Origin: Lachnospiraceae bacterium UBA3845
Lineage (GTDB): Bacteria; Bacillota; Clostridia; Lachnospirales; Lachnospiraceae
Direction of reading: 5' to 3'
DNA: 8,923 nt
Assembly (NCBI GenBank): GCA_002392705.1
Contig: DGHP01000056.1
Location: 1 to 8,923 of the forward strand
Below are positions 1 to 5,750 of the stretch, piece after piece. Position 1 is the stretch's first letter, and the number at the start of each line of letters is the position of its first letter. The notes beneath the pieces were generated by a model. That model saw only the letters and a list, made by a program, of their open reading frames with translations, ran no database searches and was not told where the DNA came from. Both the position numbers and the translations under genes were made by a program.

Positions 1-916
1 CGACCCCGTTTTCCAGCTGCAGATAACCGTCATAGGATTCCTCCGGCGGCAGCTGTCTGCCGGCCAGAAGATACCATTCATCGCTGGCATGGACCAGATG
101 CGTGCCGTATTTCTCCATATAATAGCGCTGCCAGCGCTCAATCTGCGCCAGAACAGTCTCAGCGTCCTGTGCGCTGAAGGACTCGAGCTTCGGCAGATGG
201 TCCCGGAACTTCGTCAGTCCGACCGGAACCACGGATACACTCTTCAGCTCCGGCAGGTACTGTTCGAATTCTCCCAGCGAATACTCCAGCTCCTCCCCGT
301 CGTTGATCCCCCTGCAGAGAACGATCTGTCCGTTCAGCTCGATCCCGGATTCCTTCAGCCTGCGGATCTTGTCAAACACATCCCCCGCGAAACGGTTGTT
401 CAGCATCCTGCAGCGGAGTTTCGGATTCATGGTATGAAAGGAGATATTGATCGGTTCCAGATGATAGCGGATAATCCGGTCGATATCATGATCCGACATG
501 TTGGTCAGGGTGACATAATTCCCCTGCAGAAAACTCAGCCGGGCGTCATCATCATGAAAGTAGAGGGTATCCCGCATCCCGGCAGGCATCTGGTCAATGA
601 AGCAGAAGATGCAGCGGTTGCGGCAGGAGCGGTATTCATCCATAAGCCCGCTTTCGAATTCAATTCCCAGATCCTCTCCGTAGTCTTTTTCGATGTCCAG
701 TTCCCACTCTTCCCCAGCCTCATCGCTCTCAGGCCCCTTCCGGATCACAGCGGTCAGCTCCTCATCCTGGGTGAGGTAACGGTAGTCAAATACATCCTCA
801 ACCATCTCCCCGTTCACGCTCAGCAGGGCGTCTCCCGGCTCCACTCCAAGTTCCCAGGCGATAGACCCTTCCTCCACGGATTTAATCTGATGATAGATCT
901 GCTTTTCTCTCGACAT
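1..916 (-). CDS. DUF512 radical-SAM family protein (3' end outside window)
   Basis: Partial gene: 305 codons are visible from the ATG at 916, and the stop lies beyond the left edge. The start is supported by GGAG six bases upstream. Residues about 13-50 resemble a PDZ-like fold (GVEPGDALLSVNG). A cysteine cluster follows: Cys98, Cys102 and Cys105 (CRNRCIFCF), a CxxxCxxC set typical of radical-SAM iron-sulfur binding. Further conserved-looking stretches are HTMNP and QIVLCRGIND. This order (PDZ-like, radical SAM, DUF512) matches a family of about 430-450 residues found in Firmicutes and cyanobacteria, so roughly two thirds is present. The biochemical role is unknown to me. In many Clostridia this gene lies just upstream of the ribosome GTPase gene der; that neighbour would be off the window and cannot be checked here. 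The gene is divergent from prs. I found no convincing promoter for it; TATAAA at 956-961 (minus) lacks a good -35. Family assignment is firm; function is open. Confidence 0.88.
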   Translation of the reverse strand, partial: MSREKQIYHQIKSVEEGSIAWELGVEPGDALLSVNGEMVEDVFDYRYLTQDEELTAVIRKGPESDEAGEEWELDIEKDYGEDLGIEFESGLMDEYRSCRNRCIFCFIDQMPAGMRDTLYFHDDDARLSFLQGNYVTLTNMSDHDIDRIIRYHLEPINISFHTMNPKLRCRMLNNRFAGDVFDKIRRLKESGIELNGQIVLCRGINDGEELEYSLGEFEQYLPELKSVSVVPVGLTKFRDHLPKLESFSAQDAETVLAQIERWQRYYMEKYGTHLVHASDEWYLLAGRQLPPEESYDGYLQLENGV

Positions 917-1035
917 GGCTGCTCCGTATATCGAACGTCAACTGACGAAACACTGTTTATAAGCGCAGGGCTGCGGCGCACAGATGAAGTCCGGCGGCAA
1001 AAGCTGCCGTGACCTCCTGCCGGCCAGATGCCGCC

Positions 1036-1065
1036 TTGACGCTGCAGTCTTTAACATGGTATAAC
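1036..1065 (+). promoter_or_regulatory. Extended -10 promoter of prs
   Basis: A -35 box TTGACG (1036-1041) is separated by 18 bases from a -10 box TATAAC (1060-1065). The -10 is preceded by TG at 1057-1058, giving an extended -10. Each box is one mismatch from the sigma-A consensus. Transcription would start near 1072, leaving a leader of about 90 nt before the prs start codon. It lies in the divergent gap between the DUF512 gene and prs and points toward prs. Confidence 0.72.
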
Positions 1066-1103
1066 AAAACTGTCTTTATTCTTCAAACCATAAAACCCAT
1101 CCC

Positions 1104-1136
1104 GTAACGGTCCCGCGGGAAAACTGCGGGCGTTAC
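1104..1136 (+). promoter_or_regulatory. Hairpin in the prs leader
   Basis: GTAACG (1104-1109) pairs with CGTTAC (1131-1136), and CCCGC (1112-1116) pairs with GCGGG (1126-1130). The result is an 11-bp stem with a two-base bulge on the 5' side and a nine-base loop. It sits in the predicted leader between the promoter and the Shine-Dalgarno site. No U-tract follows, so it is not a plain intrinsic terminator. It could affect mRNA stability or translation, or bind a regulator; function is inferred only from position. It does not match any riboswitch I can recognise. Confidence 0.45.
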
Positions 1137-1163
1137 CTCATTTTATCCCATATGGAGGGCGCA

Positions 1164-2330
1164 ATGCCACAGAATATTCAGAAAGACACGATTCCGGTAG
1201 GACCGCTGAAAATCGCCGCGCTGGAAGGCTGCAGGGAATTTGCCGCGGAAGTTGACCGCTATCTGGTCGAATACAGGCACAATTCTCCGCTTTACAATCT
1301 CACCCAGTTCCCCCTGACCGGCTACTGTGAAGACAGTTATCTGATCGATATTCAGTGTCCGCGCTTCGGAACAGGCGAAGGAAAGGGCATTATCCACGAT
1401 TCCGTCCGCGGTTCGGATCTTTTCATCCTGGTAGATGTCCTGAATTACAGCATCAGCTATACCGTATGCGGGGAAACGAACTATATGTCCCCTGACAACC
1501 ATTACGCGGATCTGAAGCGCATCATATCTGCCGCCAACGGCAAGGCGAAACGCATCACCGTCGTCATGCCCTTCCTCTACGGCGGAAGACAGCACCGCCG
1601 CACCAAGAGAGAATCTCTCGACTGCGCGGTCTTCCTGGAAGAGCTGATCAATATGGGCGTTACCAACATCATCACATTTGACGCCCACGACCCGCGCGTA
1701 CAGAATGCCATCCCCCTTGCCGGTTTTGATTCCTTTATGCCGACCTATCAGTTCCTGAAAGCCCTGGTCCGTACGGTTCCGAACCTGAAGATGAACAAGG
1801 ACACGACCATGGTCGTCAGCCCGGACGAGGGAGCCATGGAGCGCTCAGTCTATTTCTCGAACATTCTCGGGCTCGAGATGGGGATGTTCTACAAGCGGCG
1901 TGATTACTCCACCATCGTAAACGGAAAAAATCCGATCGTCGCCCATGAGTTTATCGGCAGTCCCGTCGAGGGAAAGGATATTCTTGTCATAGACGACATG
2001 ATCTCATCGGGCGGCAGCATGCTGGACGTGGCAAGACAGCTGAAAGAACGCGGCGCTTCCCGGGTCTTTGTATGCACGACCTTCGGCCTGTTCACAGACG
2101 GTCTCGACGAATTCGACGAGTACTACAGGAAGGGCTTCATCTCCAAGGTTGTGACGACGAACCTGAACTACCGTCCGCCGGAACTGCTGACGCGGGAGTG
2201 GTATGCGGAAGCGGACATGACGGAATACCTGGCGTCCATCATCGATCATATCAATCACGATATCTCGATCAGCAGCATCCAGTCTCCGACGGTAAAAATC
2301 AACAAACTGCTGGAGGATCTGAATCACTGA
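1164..2330 (+). CDS. prs: Ribose-phosphate pyrophosphokinase (PRPP synthetase), long form
   Basis: The enzyme makes 5-phosphoribosyl 1-pyrophosphate from ribose 5-phosphate and ATP in the cytoplasm, feeding purine, pyrimidine, NAD, histidine and tryptophan synthesis. I chose the ATG at 1164 because a perfect GGAGG (1154-1158) lies five bases upstream. The in-frame ATG at 1152 overlaps that site and would add four residues. Recognisable parts of the 388-residue protein are: MPFLYGGRQHRRTKRESLD (135-153), matching the ATP-binding loop region (PYxxYARQDRK in classical enzymes); FDAHDP (172-177), matching the DLHA metal/ATP motif; VVSPDEGAMER (217-227); and the PRPP loop VIDDMISSGGS (275-285), where classical enzymes have DDxIDTGGT. 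It is about 70 residues longer than the classical form of roughly 317 and belongs to the diverged long class seen in Clostridia. It is monocistronic, with its own promoter and terminator. A classical Prs may exist elsewhere in the genome, so this paralogue's exact contribution is uncertain. Confidence 0.93.
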   Translation: MPQNIQKDTIPVGPLKIAALEGCREFAAEVDRYLVEYRHNSPLYNLTQFPLTGYCEDSYLIDIQCPRFGTGEGKGIIHDSVRGSDLFILVDVLNYSISYTVCGETNYMSPDNHYADLKRIISAANGKAKRITVVMPFLYGGRQHRRTKRESLDCAVFLEELINMGVTNIITFDAHDPRVQNAIPLAGFDSFMPTYQFLKALVRTVPNLKMNKDTTMVVSPDEGAMERSVYFSNILGLEMGMFYKRRDYSTIVNGKNPIVAHEFIGSPVEGKDILVIDDMISSGGSMLDVARQLKERGASRVFVCTTFGLFTDGLDEFDEYYRKGFISKVVTTNLNYRPPELLTREWYAEADMTEYLASIIDHINHDISISSIQSPTVKINKLLEDLNH

Positions 2331-2384
2331 GCGCCTTCCGGGAGCCCGGAAGCTGTTCATAAACAGTCATCTGAATCTAATTTC

Positions 2385-2420
2385 GGCGGCTTCCGCAGAC
2401 GCGGAGGCCGTCATTTTTTT
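2385..2420 (+). terminator. Rho-independent terminator of prs
   Basis: A 12-bp stem (2385-2396 with 2401-2412, two G-U pairs) closes an AGAC tetraloop and is followed by seven T residues (2414-2420). It begins 54 bases after the prs stop. A smaller hairpin, CTTCCGG/CCGGAAG (about 2335-2351), precedes it. Read on the minus strand no U-tract follows the stem, so it should not serve the convergent pgeF transcript. Confidence 0.9.
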
Positions 2421-2435
2421 CGGAAGAAGCGAAGC

Positions 2436-2593
2436 GGCGCCTGCATGCGCGCAGAACTCCATTTAATTCAGATCCGACAGTGGCGTCTGCATGCGCACAG
2501 AACACCATTGTATTCAAAGTTCCGGCAGCAGTGCCTGCGACAGGCCGCCATTCCGCCTCAGAAGCTTTACAGCAGCGCCTGCATGTGAGGCAG
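2436..2593. repeat. Degenerate tandem repeat, about 46-bp unit, after pgeF
   Basis: Between the prs terminator and the pgeF stop there are about 3.4 diverged copies of one unit: 2436-2481, 2482-2530, 2531-2574 (missing ATGCGC) and a partial copy at 2575-2593. Each opens with a form of GCGCCTGC(ATGCGC)NCAG. The first three continue with CCATT, and copies 2 and 3 close with CAGCAG. Copies 1 and 2 share GTC/GCC-TGCATGCGC and CAGAAC-CCATT almost unchanged. Open frames here (for example 2377-2652 minus) show no family resemblance and are not called. No minus-strand terminator for pgeF was found in this stretch. Confidence 0.55.
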
Positions 2594-2599
2594 CCGCTT

Positions 2600-3472
2600 T
2601 TACCTGAGCATGAGAACGGAGGCGAGATTCCCTCTTCTGCCCCCGCTCGCACGGTGCGAGAAGAGAAGCTGCGGATTGCAGCAGGTACACAGGTCCGGAA
2701 CGGATATATTTTCCGCTCTCATCCCCGCCCGGAGAAAATTCTCCGCGCAGGCTCTCTGGAGATTGAGCTGAAAGCGCCGCTGTCCATCCTCCGCGATCCT
2801 TCCTTCCCGGTAAAGCTCCGGCCAGAGTTCTTCCGGAAAGCTCTCCTGAAAACGGCTGATGACATCAGCGCTGACTTCATAGCAGTCCTGGCAGATAGAG
2901 GGGCCGATGGCCGCCACGAGATCTGAGGGATCCGAGCCATAGCGCTCAGACATCCTCTGCACCGCTTTCTCACCGATGCGCCCGACAGTCCCCCGCCAGC
3001 CGGAATGGACACTGGCGATCGCCCTGCGGCGGGGATCAACGATCAGAAGCGGGACACAGTCCGCAAAAAAGGTCATCAGGACGACCTTAGCCTCATCGGT
3101 CATCAATCCGTCCACATCATGAAAGCGGTTCGGAAACAGATAGCCGTTGCCCCGGTCCGAAGCGCCGACCTCAAGCAGATGGTCCGTATGGGTCTGGTCG
3201 GAAAAAACAAGGTTTTCCGTACGGTAACCGATCGCCTTTGCCAGCCTTTCGTGGTTCTCCCGGACATTGCATCTGTCCGGCTCCCGGGAAAAGCTCAGGT
3301 TCATAGTCCCTGTATCGCCCTCGGAGACTCCTCCGAGTCGGGTGCTGAATCCGTTCAGCAGAAAGTCAAAGCGGTCCAGGATCGGGAAGGACAGCCAGAC
3401 AAGTTCCCCTGACTGATGCAGGGTCAGCGTGTCCACCGCTCTCCCGGACGGTTTTCTCTTCCATTTTTCCAT
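2600..3472 (-). CDS. pgeF: Peptidoglycan editing factor PgeF / YfiH-LACC1 family
   Basis: This 290-residue protein belongs to the multicopper-oxidase-like (DUF152, YlmD/YfiH) family. Members have been described as purine-nucleoside-active enzymes, and in E. coli the protein prevents misincorporation of L-Ser into peptidoglycan stems. Conserved blocks in order are: GFSTRLGGVS (41-50), DQTHTDH (92-98), FFADCVPLL (135-143), HSGWRGT (156-162) and AAIGPSICQDCYEV. The likely zinc ligands are His95, Cys139 and His156; the Cys-His spacing of 17 matches YfiH. The ATG at 3472 is backed by AGGA seven bases upstream. It is the last gene of the minus-strand unit, 112 bases after yraN, and converges on prs. 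The reading frame stays open upstream of 3472 through the gap into yraN, but no ATG/GTG start with a ribosome site is seen there, so the shorter start is kept. Confidence 0.93.
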   Translation of the reverse strand: MEKWKRKPSGRAVDTLTLHQSGELVWLSFPILDRFDFLLNGFSTRLGGVSEGDTGTMNLSFSREPDRCNVRENHERLAKAIGYRTENLVFSDQTHTDHLLEVGASDRGNGYLFPNRFHDVDGLMTDEAKVVLMTFFADCVPLLIVDPRRRAIASVHSGWRGTVGRIGEKAVQRMSERYGSDPSDLVAAIGPSICQDCYEVSADVISRFQESFPEELWPELYREGRIAEDGQRRFQLNLQRACAENFLRAGMRAENISVPDLCTCCNPQLLFSHRASGGRRGNLASVLMLR

Positions 3473-3584
3473 ATCGTATTCCTGTCCTGCCGCAGCGCTC
3501 AGGAAGCGCTTCTGACCGGGTCCATCCTGCCAGATGCCATTCCGAATCAGCCCCCTTGCCCGGAGCCGGCCTTTGCCTGTTCTG

Positions 3585-3935
3585 TCAGCGAAAGAGAAAG
3601 GCGTTCCTGATCAGGCGGATCTTCCCGGCATCGATTGAGACCACATCAAAGCGCACGGGCGTCGTAAGCGGACAACGCCTTTCTTTCAGGTAGGTGGCCG
3701 CTCCCATGCGGATCCGGCGCTTCTTTCTCTCATCAACCGCTTCGGCGGCGCTGCCCTCATGCCTGTTTTTCCTGTATTTCACCTCGGCAAATACCAGAAA
3801 CCTGCCCTCCCGGGCGACGATATCGATCTCCGCCCGGGAGCAGCGGTAATTGTATTCCAGGATCCTGTAACCATGCTGCATAAGAAAAGCGCCGGCTGCC
3901 TTCTCATATTCCGTACCGATGCTTCTTCTGTTCAT
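3585..3935 (-). CDS. yraN: YraN / UPF0102 family nuclease-like protein
   Basis: At 116 residues it has the usual length for the UPF0102 family. The N-terminus MNRRSIGTEYEKAAGAFL matches the family's opening helix. The restriction-endonuclease-like core is visible: Glu36 and Asp38 in AEIDIVA, then Glu51 and Lys53 in FAEVK, giving the spaced D/E...ExK pattern. The residue before Glu36 is Ala where Gly is usual. The C-terminal block RFDVVSID is also typical. The family is presumed to act on DNA, but no defined activity is established. It starts 26 bases after the rnhB stop, a pairing conserved in many Firmicutes and suggestive of a nucleic-acid processing role. The ribosome site is weak: GGAGAG lies about 16 bases upstream, so translation may be coupled to rnhB. 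Confidence 0.93.
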   Translation of the reverse strand: MNRRSIGTEYEKAAGAFLMQHGYRILEYNYRCSRAEIDIVAREGRFLVFAEVKYRKNRHEGSAAEAVDERKKRRIRMGAATYLKERRCPLTTPVRFDVVSIDAGKIRLIRNAFLFR

Positions 3936-3961
3936 TCCATAAGCCGGTACTCTCTCCGTAT

Positions 3962-4747
3962 CTATTTCCTGTGCGATTCCAGAGTCTTCAGAAAACTTTT
4001 CCTGTGAATCGGACAGGGTCCGTATTTCAGCAGAGCTTCATAATGAGCGGCCGTACCGTATCCCTTATGGAGGGCGAAGCCGTATTCCGGGAAGAGGGCG
4101 TCGTACTCCAGCATCAGCCGGTCCCTCGTAACCTTCGCGATGATGCTGGCCGCGGCAATGGAAAGACTCTTCGCGTCCCCGTGTATGATCGGAATCTGGG
4201 GAATGCGCACCTGTGGGATCGTCACGGCGTCATTCAGAAGGATCTGAGGCATAATGCGGAGCGCGCCGATCGCCTCACACATGGCTTCGTAATCCGCCTG
4301 GAGAATATTGATCTCATCGATCCTTGCCTGCCCGACAATGCCGACTCCGACAGCAAGCGCTCTGTCCTGTATCTCATCGAACAGTTCGCTCCTTCTTGCC
4401 TCAGACAGTTTCTTGGAATCATTCAGCCCGAAGATTTCACAGTCATCGGGCAGAATCACCGCGCCTGCCACAACAGGACCGGCCAGAGGGCCTCTTCCGG
4501 CCTCATCTATTCCGCAGATCAGCCTGTAACCCCTGTCGGCGCAGCTGCGCTCATAGACGCGCATCTTCTCAAGCCTCTCCCGTTCCCTGAGAAGCTTCTC
4601 CCGCCTTCCTTCCGCCTGCCCCACAAGCTTCCGGACGCCGGGCCGTTCGTCCTCCCGGTATCTTACCAGAAATTCATCCAGTTTCTCCAGTTCATCGCCG
4701 CGGATCTGTCTCAGTTCCGCCTGAATCTGCGCTACACGCTCTGCCAT
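3962..4747 (-). CDS. rnhB: Ribonuclease HII
   Basis: RNase HII cleaves the RNA strand of RNA-DNA hybrids and initiates removal of single ribonucleotides from DNA. I use the ATG at 4747 (261 residues) because AAGGA sits seven bases upstream. A longer frame from a GTG at 4792 would read into a candidate terminator's T-run. All four catalytic acids are present: Asp81 and Glu82 in GIDEAGRGPLAGPV, Asp173 in LLNDAVTIP, and Asp191 in IIHGDAKS. The spacing of 18 between the last two matches E. coli Asp108/Asp126. KVTRDRLM and HKGYGT are also family signatures. Residues 1-75 form a charged helical N-terminal extension like the one in Bacillus RnhB. The gene is separated from the upstream lepB-like gene by an unusually long gap filled with palindromes. 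Confidence 0.95.
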   Translation of the reverse strand: MAERVAQIQAELRQIRGDELEKLDEFLVRYREDERPGVRKLVGQAEGRREKLLRERERLEKMRVYERSCADRGYRLICGIDEAGRGPLAGPVVAGAVILPDDCEIFGLNDSKKLSEARRSELFDEIQDRALAVGVGIVGQARIDEINILQADYEAMCEAIGALRIMPQILLNDAVTIPQVRIPQIPIIHGDAKSLSIAAASIIAKVTRDRLMLEYDALFPEYGFALHKGYGTAAHYEALLKYGPCPIHRKSFLKTLESHRK

Positions 4748-4772
4748 TTTCTTTTCCTTCTGCCCGCACCGT

Positions 4773-4809
4773 AAAAAACAAGGCAGGTTCACGCCGGAAG
4801 ATCTGCCTT
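4773..4809 (-). terminator. Candidate terminator/attenuator just upstream of rnhB
   Basis: On the minus strand AAGGCAG (4809-4803) pairs with CTGCCTT (4786-4780). A 16-base loop contains a further TTC/GAA pairing. One base later come six T residues (4778-4773). It ends about 25 bases before the rnhB ATG, so it would reduce read-through from lepB and the upstream repeat element into rnhB-yraN-pgeF. The seven-pair stem with a long loop is modest, so it may be a partial attenuator. Confidence 0.5.
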
Positions 4810-5004
4810 AGGGAAACGCTGATCTATTCTGACTGACAACATTTGATGCCGAAAAAACAGCGTTTCCCTATATAATCTTTGAGCGCGTAATGCGCTCAAA
4901 GCCGCGTGCTGCGCGGCTTGCAAAGCAAGCCTTCCGCTGCGCAGCACTGCGATCCGCCGGAGGCACTCTAAGGAAACACTGATATAATCAGTGTTTCCTT
5001 AGAG
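4809..5004. repeat. Palindrome-rich intergenic element (MITE/REP-like candidate)
   Basis: The segment is almost wholly built of inverted repeats. TAGGGAAACGCTG (4809-4821) recurs inverted at 4858-4870. CTTTGAGCGC/GCGCTCAAAG (4877-4901) is a perfect 10-bp hairpin. GCCGCG/CGCGGC (4901-4917) and GGCTTGC/GCAAGCC (4915-4931) overlap and exclude each other. A perfect 18-bp stem with an ATA loop occupies 4966-5004. The first and last pairs are related: GGGAAACGCTGAT against AGGAAACACTGAT. The outer ends therefore act like imperfect terminal inverted repeats. No open reading frame of note lies inside. The right end overlaps the last codon and stop of the lepB-like gene. Calling it a mobile element is inference; no clear target-site duplication was found. 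Confidence 0.6.
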
Positions 5005-5550
5005 AATCAGCCTGAACTCCCTGAAGGGCAGGACTTTCAGCCAGACTTTTCCACTGACAGTATTCCGCTTCACGGTTCCGACAGTCGGGTCCCGGCTGTC
5101 AAAGTTATTGCTCCTGTTGTCCGACATTACAAAATATTCATCCTCGGAGAGGGTCAGAGGGGTGGCGGCAGTCCCGGCATACTGAAGAACACCTGAAGCA
5201 TAAGCTTCTGAAAGCGGACTCTGGTTGATATAGACGTTCCCTTCCCGGATCTGTACCGTCTCACCGGGCAGGCCGATCACCCGCCTTAAAAAGACCGTTC
5301 CCGCGTCCTGGGCGGAGCGGAACTGTATGACATCGCCCCGCTTCGGATTCGTCAGAAGATACGCAAGACGGTTGACGGCGACCCGGTCCCCCGGATTAAG
5401 GGCAGGGCTCATGGCCGTGCCGGACACATCCACCGCTGCCCCGACCAGGGGAATCAGTATCACAAGGACCGCCAGCACAGCTGCTGTAAACAGAATCCAG
5501 CCGAATATTATCCTGACCGGGCTTTTCTTCCTATTCCCTCTCTTCGCCAT
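4999..5550 (-). CDS. Signal peptidase I-like protein lacking the catalytic dyad
   Basis: The protein has 183 residues. The ATG at 5550 is chosen because GGAG lies seven bases upstream; the ATG at 5556 is only one base from that site. After a basic N-terminus, one membrane segment spans about residues 13-38, and the S26 peptidase fold follows outside. Family boxes are clear: SGTAMSPALNPGD (43-55), RGDVIQF (71-77), FLRRVIGLPGE (87-97) and SDNRSNNFDSR (143-153). In active enzymes the residue before Met in the first box is the nucleophilic Ser; here it is Ala46 (codon GCC, 5415-5413). The general base Lys of the YxKRVIGLPG box is Arg89 (AGG, 5286-5284). Gly of the GDNR box is also Ser. The frame is intact with a good ribosome site, so it looks like a maintained pseudoenzyme, comparable to the inactive SpsA beside SpsB in Staphylococcus aureus. 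It may bind substrates or the active LepB. The stop codon lies in a palindromic repeat. Confidence 0.88.
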   Translation of the reverse strand: MAKRGNRKKSPVRIIFGWILFTAAVLAVLVILIPLVGAAVDVSGTAMSPALNPGDRVAVNRLAYLLTNPKRGDVIQFRSAQDAGTVFLRRVIGLPGETVQIREGNVYINQSPLSEAYASGVLQYAGTAATPLTLSEDEYFVMSDNRSNNFDSRDPTVGTVKRNTVSGKVWLKVLPFREFRLIL

Positions 5551-5604
5551 CTGCATTCTCCAAATCCGCTCCGGCCGGGAACTGCCCTGCGGACGCAGTT
5601 CCGT

Positions 5605-5750
5605 TCTCCCGGACGCTCAGAGCCGCTCCAAGCATCCCCCGCAGTGAGTACATCGCCCGAGTTCTGCCGGCGCTCAGGGCCGCTCCGAACATCCTGCCAG
5701 TGAGTACAACATCACCTGAGCTCTGCCGGCGCTCAGGGCCGCTCCAGTGA
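5605..5750. repeat. Tandem duplication of the rbgA 3' tail, 57-59-bp unit
   Basis: About two and a half copies: 5605-5662, 5663-5721 and a partial copy at 5722-5750 that includes the last six codons of rbgA (with its stop). A 24-bp block is identical between 5663-5686 and 5722-5745. The left copy is more diverged (GGACGCTCAGAGCC against GGCGCTCAGGGCC). GCAGTGAGTACA/CCAGTGAGTACA is a second shared block in copies 1 and 2. The units fill most of the gap between rbgA and the lepB-like gene. A frame on the minus strand (5531-5782) crosses the repeats, but nothing supports it as a gene. Confidence 0.75.

Noticed and set aside
936..947. CGTCAACTGACG, a 12-base imperfect palindrome 20 bases upstream of the DUF512 start, as an operator
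   Set aside because: Five-base half-sites are too short to support a binding-site claim without conservation data.
89..1012. Long plus-strand open frame (307 codons)
   Set aside because: It is antisense to the DUF512 gene, which has clear family motifs on the minus strand. The plus-strand product shows no recognisable domain and extends into the promoter region.
2377..2652. Minus-strand frame of 91 codons after pgeF
   Set aside because: It overlaps pgeF in another frame, crosses the prs terminator and the degenerate repeats, and lacks a recognisable product or ribosome site.
3473..3584. Possible N-terminal extension of pgeF into the yraN-pgeF gap
   Set aside because: The frame is open, but it has no ATG, GTG or TTG start with a Shine-Dalgarno site in the gap. 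The ATG at 3472 has one.
4748..4792. Longer rnhB start at GTG 4792
   Set aside because: It lacks a good ribosome site, and the added codons cover the T-run of a candidate terminator. ATG 4747 has AAGGA at proper spacing.
4843..4876. TATAAT at 4871-4876 (and again at 4983-4988) as plus-strand promoters
   Set aside because: The nearest -35-like TTGATG is 22 bases away, the second has no -35, and no plus-strand gene follows. The boxes are by-products of the repeats.
4809..5004. CRISPR array or tRNA in the palindromic region
   Set aside because: The repeats are inverted rather than regularly spaced direct repeats, and no cloverleaf with a T-loop signature is present.
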